Shown here: positions 8,956-18,924 of the stretch, in pieces
Position numbering within the stretch: the stretch's first letter is position 1
Layout of the letters: each line of letters starts with the position of its first letter
From: Ceratodon purpureus
Lineage: Eukaryota > Streptophyta > Bryopsida > Pseudoditrichales > Ditrichaceae
Assembly (NCBI GenBank): GCA_014871385.1
Contig: CM026426.1
Coordinates: 51,493,120 to 51,557,119, forward strand
Direction: 5' to 3'
Length of the DNA stretch: 64,000 nt
Position numbers and translations under genes: made by a program
Notes under the pieces: model-generated
Seen by the model: only the letters and a program-made list of their open reading frames with translations
Told to the model about the DNA's origin: nothing
The model's database searches: none

Positions 8956-10890
8956 ATGGCAAACGAGAGTGGAAGAATACATCAGGAATGGCGATCCGAC
9001 GGGAGCCCCATCGGAGCACTCGGGGTGGGCGGGGGGCGTGGCGGAGAGAGAACCAGGTTTAATCAGGAATTCACCCCGATGGAAAACCTCGGGGGAGGCC
9101 ACTTGCAGCGAGCGCGGGGAACGCGGGGTGGCCATGGTTCCCGGAGTCACGGCTCTCGTGCAACCCATGGATCAGGGGGGCGACACGGTGCGATAGGGAG
9201 CCACGCCGCGGAAAACATCGGCAGCCAAGGCACTAGGTCTGGTCCAGCGAGCTCGGGAAGTTCTAGCGGAGTACAAGCACCCGCCATGGAAATCGTCCCG
9301 CCACCTAAACCACTACCTAGGGTATTGTGGACATCGGCACCGTCCGACCAGTGTCCGCCGTCTACTGAAGAGCGTAGGGGAAGTAAGCGGGCAGGGGGGT
9401 CGCAAGGAACGGAGTCTGGGTCGACCGCGTCCGGTTCCGAGGTTAGGAAGCACAAGCATCGGAAGAAGGTAGCCGCGTGTGACCAGCATTCCACGGAGGC
9501 TAGGCTTTGCTGTAGAGAGATAATCCTGGACTGGTTTGCAAGCCACGACATGCCATACTTGGAGAGTACATTCTTGAATGATGGTCCGGCGGGACTCGAG
9601 AAAGCTTCGAATGCTCTGAGGTTACTACTGCAGGAGGGCATGGCGGGGGATGAGTTCCAAGAGGATAGAGGGAAGAGTAATTGGGGACAGTGGATCGAGG
9701 AACAGGTGCAGGAGGCATTGTTCAATTCGACAGTGCCATTTAACATGTTGTGTGGACCTGGTTCGGGATGTAGTGGGGGAAACTCCGAGCTCCTACAGAA
9801 GCTGGAGAATTGGAAAAGAGGTGCTATCCTCGCGAAGGGGAAGGGAAGGACTACACTGCCGAAGTTTGTCGGGAGAGCTCTGGCCGACGACATCGCTTCT
9901 CGGGACAGAAACGGTCTGAAGTGGCTACCGAAGGGTTCTTACGCCATCCCCGTAGACGAAAATAGTTTTCAGGGTTCGTTTGGAATCGTGCGAAGGGTGC
10001 GAATTGCAGAGGCATGTTTCATCCCGGAGTGGCTTCATTTTGCAGGGAAGACCATGAAGGTGACTGACTTCAAGACAAGTCGCGATCAACGCTCTATCGA
10101 GGCAATGTCATGTCCAGTTGATCACCCTGGTGTGATTAAGCTGCAATACCTAAACCGGAAGACGCTCGAGTCGTACTCGCTATGGTGGAACGGAGGCTCG
10201 TTGAAGAACATGCGTGCGTTCGATTTGAAATTTGGGGAAACCCATGAAATGGAACTCCTCAAAGACGCAGGTCTGGACTTCGAGGCCCGGAAGAAGCTGG
10301 TCGTTTACCGAAAAAATCGAGCTCACTTGGCCTGGGCTCTCATGTGCATCGTGGATGTGGTACACGGCGAGGAAGTGCTACACTGCGACCTGCACCCTAA
10401 CAATGTCATGCTCCACTTTCCAACAGACCGCGACGGAGCTATTTTCATAGGTATATGTGACTGGGGAATGGCTTCTTTCATGCCCGAATCGGCCCCTTCG
10501 TACTACGGAGTACAGAGCGAAGACGCGATAAAGAAGCACATGGAAATGTACAGTTGTGTCGCTCCGGAGTTGTTCCATGTGCATGGCTCTAGAGGCTCAT
10601 CCCAATCCCCACGTCGCATGGCAAAGCAGCACCCTCACACGTACAAATCAGAGTCCTATAGCGTTGGAGTACTCGCAAGGCAGATTTACAACTCCGACTC
10701 GACATCGGTTCTATTTCAGCAGAACCGCGATCCTAACGGGGTTAAGATGCGCTTTGAGCAGGGTTTAGACGAAATGACCCAGATCAACCCGGCTGCTAGA
10801 CAAACCGTCACACACGTCGTGAGGACGTTGAAGTTACCACCTTACAATCTGCAAACACCGAATATGTGTTTCCGGGACACCCATTCATAA
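8956..10890 (+). CDS. Atypical protein kinase (cassette gene 3)
   Basis: An intact frame of 644 residues starts at an ATG in strong context (ACCATGGC). Residues 1-170 are low-complexity, rich in Gly, Ser, Arg and His. Residues ~175-330 form an unrecognised helical region. The kinase domain follows from ~335. A Gly-rich loop (FQGSFGIV) is present, and AGKTMK near residue 364 carries the likely ATP-binding Lys. The catalytic loop reads HCDLHPNN (H476, catalytic D478, N483), so the usual Lys after DL is His. The metal-binding motif is CDWG (D502) instead of DFG. An APE motif (CVAPEL) is kept. Key acidic residues remain, so activity is possible but the substitutions are unusual. It could be a Ser/Thr kinase or a degenerate one; no specific subfamily is recognised. 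Confidence 0.75.
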   Translation: MANESGRIHQEWRSDGSPIGALGVGGGRGGERTRFNQEFTPMENLGGGHLQRARGTRGGHGSRSHGSRATHGSGGRHGAIGSHAAENIGSQGTRSGPASSGSSSGVQAPAMEIVPPPKPLPRVLWTSAPSDQCPPSTEERRGSKRAGGSQGTESGSTASGSEVRKHKHRKKVAACDQHSTEARLCCREIILDWFASHDMPYLESTFLNDGPAGLEKASNALRLLLQEGMAGDEFQEDRGKSNWGQWIEEQVQEALFNSTVPFNMLCGPGSGCSGGNSELLQKLENWKRGAILAKGKGRTTLPKFVGRALADDIASRDRNGLKWLPKGSYAIPVDENSFQGSFGIVRRVRIAEACFIPEWLHFAGKTMKVTDFKTSRDQRSIEAMSCPVDHPGVIKLQYLNRKTLESYSLWWNGGSLKNMRAFDLKFGETHEMELLKDAGLDFEARKKLVVYRKNRAHLAWALMCIVDVVHGEEVLHCDLHPNNVMLHFPTDRDGAIFIGICDWGMASFMPESAPSYYGVQSEDAIKKHMEMYSCVAPELFHVHGSRGSSQSPRRMAKQHPHTYKSESYSVGVLARQIYNSDSTSVLFQQNRDPNGVKMRFEQGLDEMTQINPAARQTVTHVVRTLKLPPYNLQTPNMCFRDTHS

Positions 10891-12129
10891 ATCACATGTG
10901 AGTATGCAAAACTCCTTAGAAACGTTTTGTCCAACGCGCAAGTACCGCTTCTTAGTGGTCTGACAATTTGAATATAACTATATCATTCTGAACACCAGGG
11001 TCCGAGTTTGCATTCGCCCAGGTTAGGCGCATAGGAGGTCATGTACCGTCTCTGAACAGATCAATTTGTAAATAGAGTTTGTTTGTCAAATTCCTGACCC
11101 CGAAGCCATGATAGAGTGATTGTAATTCCACAATATTGGGACCAGAGCCCTAAACACCCAACGTTTATTCCACGCCGGACCCTCTGAAAATGGTCCGGCG
11201 ATGCGGACCACCCCCTTGCCCACTGCACCCGCGGATGGTGCCCGTTCACCTCGAATCCGTGCGATCCGACACCCTCCTGCAGTGACCACCGTCCGACATC
11301 TAGTCCGCCCACTCCGCGTACTCGTTGTGCCCGCTCTCCGATCCGTCTTACTGGCGTCCGAATCATGCCCGCTTACCAGTCCGCCCCAGCCGCGTCCGCA
11401 TATCATTGCCTTCCGACTCTAAACCCCGATCCGCATCCGCCTGTCCGGCCTCAATCGTCCGCTACATTAAACCACTTCGGTCTTCAAACCTGGCGACGAG
11501 GAATGTCGGAAAGACCGGACGACTGGCCGAGAAATACGGCTCGTGTCCCGTGCTTAGGCAGAGACAATGTCACAAATCCTCTTCAACAACGTGAAATTCA
11601 AACTCTGACCAACTCATGAACAAAAATTCCCAATAGAACTTACGAACACGAGAGTTGATCGGTGTGACACTTCAGTAGAATTACAAGGTGCATAGATTTT
11701 TTTGAATGCAATGAATTTCGTGTTCATCCATCTATTAAACCGTCTATTACCCACAGCCTACACGACATTTGAAACACCATATTCATGTTGCAATGATGGA
11801 GCCTATTTGGATACACTGAGTGTTGAAGGAGGAGTACGAAGACAGGAAGTCCTGGAAGGTATGTTGTCAAGTCACAGTCGCCAATCCGAACTCAACCCCT
11901 CAAATCACCATAATGAGATGACCACCTTGGCGTTAAATATGGCGGCTGCCTGTTGGGGTAGCCATGGCCAGCCATGGCCAGGGCAGTTCCATTCAATCCA
12001 CGCCATCGCTGAGAGTTTTGGTTGGAGTCGCCATTGCATTCTGGTTCCAACTTGTAGTTCGCTGGTCTGAGGTTGCCCCGGTCCGATCGAAGAGGAGGGA
12101 TATACCTGTTGCGAGTGAGAGGGGTCAGA
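10891..12129 (+). other. Spacer with GTCCG-rich tract before cassette gene 4
   Basis: Positions 10891-11160 are AT-rich and could be the 3' UTR of the kinase gene. Positions 11170-11500 are GC-rich with many GTCCG words and a few CGGAC. Positions 11652-11679 match 13961-13988. The region 11700-12070 has open frames but nothing recognisable, and contains two GCCATGGCCA words near 11960. The leader just before 12130 ends in GGGGTCAG, a possible splice acceptor. Confidence 0.5.
11652..11679 (+). repeat. 28-bp direct repeat flanking cassette gene 4, copy 1
   Basis: The core GTGTGACACTTCAGTAG is repeated at 13961-13988 as GTGTGTCACTTCAGTAG, with similar flanks. One copy is upstream and one downstream of the gene at 12130-13607. 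It may mark a duplicated unit edge. Its role is unknown. Confidence 0.6.
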
Positions 12130-13607
12130 ATGGGAGAAGTTGGGAAGGAGAATTACTTTCACGTGAAGGTTGGGTTGCCAAATGCAGGTTTGGACCCCGC
12201 CTTCGACTGCAACCATGTCAGCAATGAGGAGCTAAGGTCCGTATTCGGAGAGAGGGTTCCTGGGAAGGGATATCTCGTCGACGGAGCGAATTCAGGAGAG
12301 GTCAAGGCGAGAGTGTTGGAGCTGTACCCAGCAATCTCTCAAATTCCCGAGCTTCCTGCGGGTTTGTTCCTCCCGGAGAGCTTCGCGAGAGCGGTCGTTT
12401 CGGAGGTCTTCCATCGCTACCCAATGAACTGGGCAAAGTATGCGGAGGATCGCTGGAGGGGTAAGAAAATCGAGAGCGGAGACAAACTCACAGTCCTGTA
12501 TCGCACCCCTGACCGGAATGCCACCTACGTCGAAACCCTCTACAAGGGCCTGGAAGCCGAGATTGCGATCGCTGAGAAGGACTTCGAGACGGCCGTGGCA
12601 ATCCATAGTGTTGCACACGAACGGGCTGCGCTTCTGAGGCAGACGGCCAAGCCACCGCTCACGGATATGGACAGGTACAAGCTTCAGATCAAGCTGATGT
12701 GCATTGAGGAGACTATGGACTCCTCCGAGGCGAAACTGCAGAAGTGGGGGGCGATGAAGTCCGTCGTCGAAGGCTCTGCTGATGAAACATTCCTGAGGTT
12801 CTTCAAAGACGAAATTTTCGGCGAAGAACAGAGAATCTTGGAGGCTGGGGAGGAAGTGCAACGTATGAAGGAGGATTTAACTGAAACGTCGGCGAAGGAT
12901 CTCGCGGTGGCCATCGAGGTTGAGAAACGCCTGTCTTCTGCAAAGCAGGATGCAAGGGACAAGGTGATGGGCTTGAAAGAAAATCTCCGCCAGCTTCAGA
13001 TATGGTCGTCTACATCAATGTTCCGTGCCCCCAGTCCTCGAATCGCAGCGCCCACTCAGAACATCGACTCAATTACCCTTACAGTGCAAGGTTGCTCCCT
13101 TTGTAACCAAGGGTTTCCGGCGATGGACCTCGTGACTGCGTCGTGCGCTTGCCCATACCACCCGTGGTGCGCTGCAGTGCGGACGTCGCTTAGTCAGAAC
13201 TGCGCAAGATGCGGGGAGCATTTCGCAGAGAACTGGTTGAACAGCTTCGGCTTTTTCAAGTGCGAAGGTACGTCAATGTCGCGCATGTGCATTGATTTCC
13301 AGTATTGCTGAATCCGTTGCGGAACCGAATATGAAAAACTTCCGACTTATGAGTCTGTATCTTGCATCTGATAAGCAATTTTTTTTTGAAATTCGTTTTT
13401 GACATGATACTGTGCATTAGAGTGTCCAGGGCGCTGGTCCGGAACTGATATCTGAGTTTTGCTACAACAGCGCGAGTGGGGATTAGCAGTGCGCCGGATA
13501 CCGGAGAGGGAGAAAAGAGGCGCAAGCATTTGAACTCGGACATTGGAGGGTGGAATTATGCGCGCAAGGACAAGTCGACCTCTACATGCCGCCGGAAATC
13601 AAAATAG
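12130..13607 (+). CDS. Coiled-coil zinc-finger protein, two exons (cassette gene 4)
   Basis: Exon 1 is 12130-13267 and exon 2 is 13471-13607, separated by a 203-nt intron from GTACGT to CAACAG. The join keeps the frame and gives ~424 residues. The frame extends upstream only from TTG, so the ATG at 12130 is preferred. Residues ~130-300 are strongly helical and charged, a probable coiled coil. Near the end of exon 1 a Cys/His cluster reads CSLC, then CACPYHPWC, then CARC, which supplies eight ligands in RING-like order, though spacing differs from classical RING. Exon 2 adds a Lys/Arg-rich tail. The layout, coiled coil followed by a RING-like finger, parallels cassette gene 2. An E3-ligase or scaffold role is possible but not shown. 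Confidence 0.65.
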
Positions 13608-13960
13608 TGTTTTCCACCTCCGATTTCTTGGAAGACTGCGACTGTATCTCAGCGACGGAATGGATTGCATTGTGACTACGCAGTGAATTTTCTTACAGTA
13701 GCTTAGACACTTTACCTTTTTTAAACTCCCAACTGTGCATCCGAACCAGGAAAACTTTGATCAAAGACTGTTTGTAAGGAATTTTCGGACCTATACTCGT
13801 TTGATAACTAACCTACTATCACGGAAGTCCTGTTTTTTATAAGGAACCTTCAGAGCTATACTCTTTCACTGACTAAACTTCTACCAAGACAGTCATGTTT
13901 TAATGGATTCATCTCGATTACAATATATAATCTGATGGAATTCAATGTCGGTTTGAGAAG

Positions 13961-13988
13961 TAGTTGGTCAGTGTGTCACTTCAGTAGT
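13961..13988 (+). repeat. 28-bp direct repeat flanking cassette gene 4, copy 2
   Basis: Matches 11652-11679 with a few mismatches. It lies ~350 bp after the stop codon of cassette gene 4 and just before the next GTCCG-rich tract. The stretch 13608-13960 is AT-rich and I see no gene in it. Confidence 0.6.
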
Positions 13989-14053
13989 GTCGGATGGTTC
14001 GAATTTCATATTTGCTCGTGAAGCAGTTGAGCTGTATGAAAATTGAAGACAAT

Positions 14054-14386
14054 ATGTTCCCAATCACAGCATCGCGGACCACCCTGTATGTGTTCGTCCA
14101 CATCGCGTCCGCCCGGTCCGAAAGCCTCCGTCCGCAAGCCTCCGTCCGCAATACGATCGCCATGAAGTCCGCCCACCCGGATACGCATTATCCCGCCTAC
14201 AGGCCCGTCCGAGCCATGTTCCCAACACCCCACTGCATCGCGGACCACCCTGTATGTGTTCGTCCACATCGCGTCCGCCCGGTCCGACAACCTCCATCCG
14301 CAATACGATCGGCATCAAGTCCGCCCACCCGGATACGCATTATGCCCGCCTACAGGCCCGTCCGAGCCATGTCCGCCTACCAGTCC
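14054..14386 (+). repeat. Tandem duplication of a ~164-bp GTCCG-rich unit
   Basis: A segment starting GTTCCCAATCACAGCATCGC at ~14054 is repeated from ~14218 as GTTCCCAACACCCC and so on. The copies share GCGGACCACCCTGTATGTG and CACCCGGATACGCATTAT. GTCCG is frequent throughout. Open frames here are an effect of GC content and duplication, not genes. Confidence 0.85.
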
Positions 14387-15659
14387 GGCCCACTCGCGGA
14401 CTTCCCCGGCATTCAACGGTCGTGTTCCTCCTCAATCGTCCGCCAGGCCTAAACACGTCCGCCCCTGAACCCTAAATCGGTTGCCCGTCTCTGTCCGCCC
14501 GACTCCGCCGTCCGAACTCCTCCGGACATCCACGTCACCGTCCGGGGCCACCGCAATTCCAAGTAGGACGCCACGTAACGGGGCCGAGTAACTCTTTTAC
14601 CCACGCTACTCGCAGGACCTAGAGGACCCTACGCTGACCCCTATTGTGACGTCAGAGGACCCCCGTCACGACCCATTCGGACGTCGCGACGGAAAAGTCA
14701 CGACCCGACGGCATAGAAAACCCTGCTTCTATTCCCAATCGGCCCTTTTGGAAATTCAACTACCGACAAACTCTAAGATGCTCTAAAGTATTGCCTTCCG
14801 CCCTAACAAAGAAGACAATCCAAACTTCGAAGAAAATGTCCAAATCAGGAGCGCAAATAAAAGAATTGCACTGTGCAAACCCGGTCGCTACAACCCACAT
14901 CACCTTCTAATCATTTAAGGGTTCATAGTCTCTGAGTACACATTTTGGAGAGGCGCAAACCTAACGTCCTCCGAACTAAAAACCCCTAATTTTAAAAGAT
15001 TCAAACAGAGATGGTGGAGCACAATAGCTCAATTGCTTACCAGGTTTTGAAACATACGACCGCCCGTAATAGGACGGCAATGCCCTCTACCGCAGCAGGT
15101 GATTCCAACGTTGCTCCCAAAAAAGAAGAGCAATCGGAGTGTAAAAGCGCGGCACGCTCTAGCCGCCGCTCTGCAGTGTCTTCATGCAACCTGAATCAAG
15201 AATGCACTCCCCGTATATCCCACCCCAACTCTCCATGTCCATAGTCGCTCTTCAAAGAAAACTGGGTTATTGCAAACACCGCGCAATCTCCTCTTCCCGA
15301 ACTTCACAAGAACTGCTCTGCAGCGTTCAAGTTTCGGCACGCGCGAAACAGTGGCGGGCGAATGCAGACCCCGCGTGTCACGAGCAATGGATGTCGATGA
15401 CGTGGGATAGTACGTATGCGAACCCATGTAGACGAGAATTCAATGTTCCGAGGCAAAGAACTGTAGGAAATCTATTCCGAGGTTCCGTGAATTCCCATTG
15501 CAACACTCGCAACACCTTGGAGGCACTAGACCATTCCATACGTAACATAGATATGTATTGGCTCTAAGGGCCACGTAAAACAAGGTACTTCCACGAACTC
15601 ACTAAAGCACCCTCTATATTATTTTAGTTGAACGCATTTGTGCCATTGAACTTCTCAAC
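14387..15659. other. Spacer with no supported gene
   Basis: GTCCG words continue to ~14560, after which composition becomes mixed. Short frames at 15011-15244 (77 codons, ATG start) and 15184-15567 have no recognisable content and overlap frames on the other strand. They may be exon debris. I see no RNA gene. Confidence 0.4.
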
Positions 15660-16310
15660 TTCAAATATGTATACATTGCCCTACCCTCATCGATCTCTTT
15701 TATTTTGTCCACTCTATATTTCTTACTCTCGTTTTTTTCTTCAACTCCTACTCATCTTTATTATTATCTTCATTGCTATCTCTAATGTTTGATGGGTTTA
15801 TTTTCCCATTGCTTTCTCTTTTATTAGTGTCTTCATCCTCCAATTTCTACGTCCATTCCGTTCCGTGTTCTTATATTTCGTCCATAATTATGTTTCTAAA
15901 TCGTACCCCTTGTTTTTTTCCAATGTCAACGATATTTGGTGGCTTTTACTCCTCCTTCTTTTTAAATTTTTTTTTTCATCCTTATCTTTTTTATTTTGTC
16001 CACCCTATATTTCTTACTCTCAATTTTTTTAATTTTCTTCCATTCTATCTCTGTTAGATCATCTTAATTTTTTTTTTTCATTTTCATCTCCATATTTATT
16101 TGCATTTCCATGTCTACTTGTAGTGGTTTGCTTTACCTTCTTTCCCCTTTAGTTTTTAAATATTATTTGTAGAACTTTCCATTCTACCTGTTTGTTCATC
16201 TTCATTTTTATATGATTGTTCGTTTTCATCTTTTTGTTTTACATTCACCTTTGATTTTAAATAGTTTTGTATTGTCTTCCCTTTTTTAATTTGTTTTTAA
16301 ATTAGGGCGG
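15660..16310. repeat. Pyrimidine-rich tract with an internal direct repeat
   Basis: The plus strand is almost entirely T and C with scattered A. A ~35-bp segment containing ATTTTGTCCACTCTATATTT occurs at ~15697 and again at ~15984 with one or two changes, a spacing of ~287 bp. This suggests an old tandem duplication of a low-complexity unit. The Phe-rich frame through it is not credible as a gene. Confidence 0.7.
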
Positions 16311-17819
16311 TCACTACGAGGACTATCTGTAATTTTTTGTGACTATAACGTTGGTAGGTTGCATAAAAAGATATCACCTTTACTTATTTTTTATTCTCCT
16401 CTCTCTCCCTAGCCGTGACATCACGAAGTTATACATAATTTGCTTCCTTATTAGAGTGCCTTGGAAGGCCATACTGAATTAATAGAAACTGAAACACGCT
16501 TTGAACCCTACCTTCTCGCGCAGTTTATTGCTTTTCCGATTTTGTCCCTCATTCCTTATTAGTGGTACATAAAATTGAGTACAAGGCACTGCTTGTGCGG
16601 TGGTTTTCGATGATACGGTAGTTCATTCTCACCTATTTGCTGTAGTTTCCAAGTAGAGGGCAAACATGTATGTTGCTTAAAGGAGTCGTGTTTAAGGGGA
16701 GTACGGGAAGGTCATTCCATGTCATGTCCAACCATACCACGTGAGTGGGAATACTTCGCATGATGTCCGCGCTGAAGACTTCACTGTGGTTACCATGAAG
16801 ACTCCGATGTTCAATGCTTCGTCACGAGTATGGTGCAACCAGCCTCTCTTAGTGCACAGAAAGAACACCGCCCCCTTTTGCAACACGTTCTTAGTGTCAG
16901 GAACATATTTGCATTCACATACCTGAGGCTGTAATTAAAAAAAAAAACCACAACATTTCAAGAGAGTGTCCCCGGGATTTACAAAGTCTTACAGAGCTAT
17001 AATACGTTCAATGTGAATGATGACTAGATACCTACTTAGCCGGCCGATCCCTATACAACATCTGCTGTCATCCCGACCTCAACAAGCAGGAGACTCGCAA
17101 TTGTGAAGTTCCAAAGGTATTCCCTCTACAAAATGAACGCGTCAAGGCTTCTGGTCCTCGCTAGAAGAGATTGCACCACTTGCTCCATCCAACAGGAGGT
17201 CAAGATCCACCCCAGAGTCTGGATCGACGTCTGCAAGCAAGAAAAACGGAGGAGGGAGGCGTTTGTCCAGGGCAGTGGGGCTCATCTCCTTCGACAACAA
17301 GACCAGTATCTCGAAGACATTGCCAAAACATTTCGGATTGTCTGTGCGAGACACACATCAGACTAAAGTCCTATAAGTCCACCGTAGAACATATAGGATA
17401 TACCATAGCACATTCTAAAGAACCCTAACAGCAAGGGAACAAGGTGGGTGCCCGAGAGACAACGATTTCTAATGCTCACCACGTAGGCTGTCGTAGTTGG
17501 TCTATCGCAGCTCCCTTCTCCAAAACATTACACCCGCCGACTTCTCTTTACTCGAATTGCAGTCAAACTCCCTTGCCATGATGCTGAACCTCAAGTAATC
17601 AACGGAGTTGTAATCCTAAACCTCCCGGTTCTCTCCCTACCGCAATGCAGCCGTCGACGTCCACGCCACCTCGAAGGGCCCGTCGCAGTTACACCACAAT
17701 GCAAGGAGATCGCAACAATACGCTAAACCTGCACAGTGCGCTCACGGCTCTCCGAGAACCACGACCCAAAACAGGAAAAGATGCACCCTCAACCCTAATG
17801 CGAGGATAGTGTCACGAGT
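16311..17819. other. Spacer with no supported gene
   Basis: Short frames occur (for example 17103-17366 plus, 17142-17354 minus) with no recognisable domains and overlapping on both strands. A homopolymer of 11 A lies near 16937. Nothing else stands out. Confidence 0.4.
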
Positions 17820-18060
17820 ATGGTGCATGGGGGCTTCAGTGGCCATGGCCATGGCCATGGCAAACGGGCCATAATGGCCATGGCATGCCCAATGTCTCGG
17901 GAGGGGGGAAACGCATGCCCTCGAGACACATGCCCGTGTTCGGACGGGCGGGCTTTAAAACGCGGGATAAATTACCCCGGCTACCGGCGGCGGGGTAAAA
18001 CCGTGGCGGGGGGCACAGGTTGACGGCCCGATCCAGCAAGCGGACCGGCCACGTAAGCTC
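17820..18060. repeat. CATGGC palindrome cluster in a GC-rich block
   Basis: GCCATGGCCATGGCCATGGC at ~17840 is a self-complementary cluster. GCCATAATGGCCATGGCATG follows, then ATGTCTCGGGAGGG. A related but weaker version (GGCCATGACCATGGCATG, then CTGTCTCGAGAGAG) lies at ~23400, on the far side of the copia element. The block may be one family split by that insertion, or two copies. Confidence 0.5.
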
Positions 18061-18101
18061 TGACTACGGGAGAAATAGCCATCTCCTCCATGACCAACTT
18101 G

Positions 18102-18912
18102 TTAACAAATGAAATGTACTTGAATAGCTATATGTTTAGTTTTATCATGAAATCGGGGATTGATTGTTAATTGAATTGCACTTTGATTATCTGAGAATAT
18201 TGTAGTGGGATTAGGTTGAGGGCATTGAAGGCTTATCAAGAGCCAGCGAAGCCAAATAGCATCTGCTGAAGCCTTTGAAAGAGCCATATATTCACTTTCA
18301 ATTCAAGAGAGTGCAATAGACCTTTGCTTGCGACTTGCCCAGTTGACAACACAATTTCCGAGTATGAAACAATATCCTGTAGTGGGCCTTCTAGTAAATG
18401 TTACCAGCCCAATCAGCGTCACTATATCCTTTGAGAATAAAGTGTTTGTTGGATCCTTTATATAAGAGACCTATAAATTTTGTGCCTTTAAAATATCGAA
18501 GAATACATTTGGCAGGATTTGATAAAAACTGAGCTACAGTGTTTGTGGGATATGATATATGAAGACGGGTACTTAATGAAATATGCATTAGAGAACCAAG
18601 AAGTGGTTTACATGGCACATTCTTCATATCAGTCAGCTTGTCGTTAGTTTGAGGGCAATCAACTTTGGATAGCTTTAAGCCTGGTTCCATAGGTGTACTT
18701 GCAGGATTACAAGTTTCCATCAAAAATTTCTGAAGTAAAAATTCAATATATCTGGTTTGAAGGATTCTAAGGATTCGGGCGTTTTGATCATAAATAACTT
18801 GTAGTCCTAATATGGTAGAATTAAGTACAGGACTAAGATTGGTCATATCAAATTTTGAATGTAAGGATTGTTTAGTTTTGCCTAATAACATAATTTCATC
18901 ATTTGTAATCAA
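18102..18912 (-). pseudogene. Copia RT C-terminal half and RNase H
   Basis: The frame at 18391-18912 carries the end of RT after the YVDD box region (YVDD itself lies just upstream at ~18925). It continues into the connection region with the PLLGSLMHIS and YSDADWAG motifs typical of copia. The frame at 18102-18287 carries the end of RNase H (KASADAIWLRWLL, FSDNQSAIQL, KTKHIAIQVHFI). Sequence between is shifted or stopped. The protein ends a few residues after HFI, before the usual C-terminal tail. Confidence 0.8.
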
Positions 18913-18924
18913 TAAAGTATCATC

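Noticed and set aside
13981-14475. Multiple frames on both strands
   Set aside because: They arise from the 164-bp GTCCG-rich duplication.
1900-14600. Endogenous giant virus or large viral insertion as the source of the cassette
   Set aside because: There is an intron in gene 4 and probable leader introns. No capsid, packaging ATPase, polymerase or other hallmark gene is visible.
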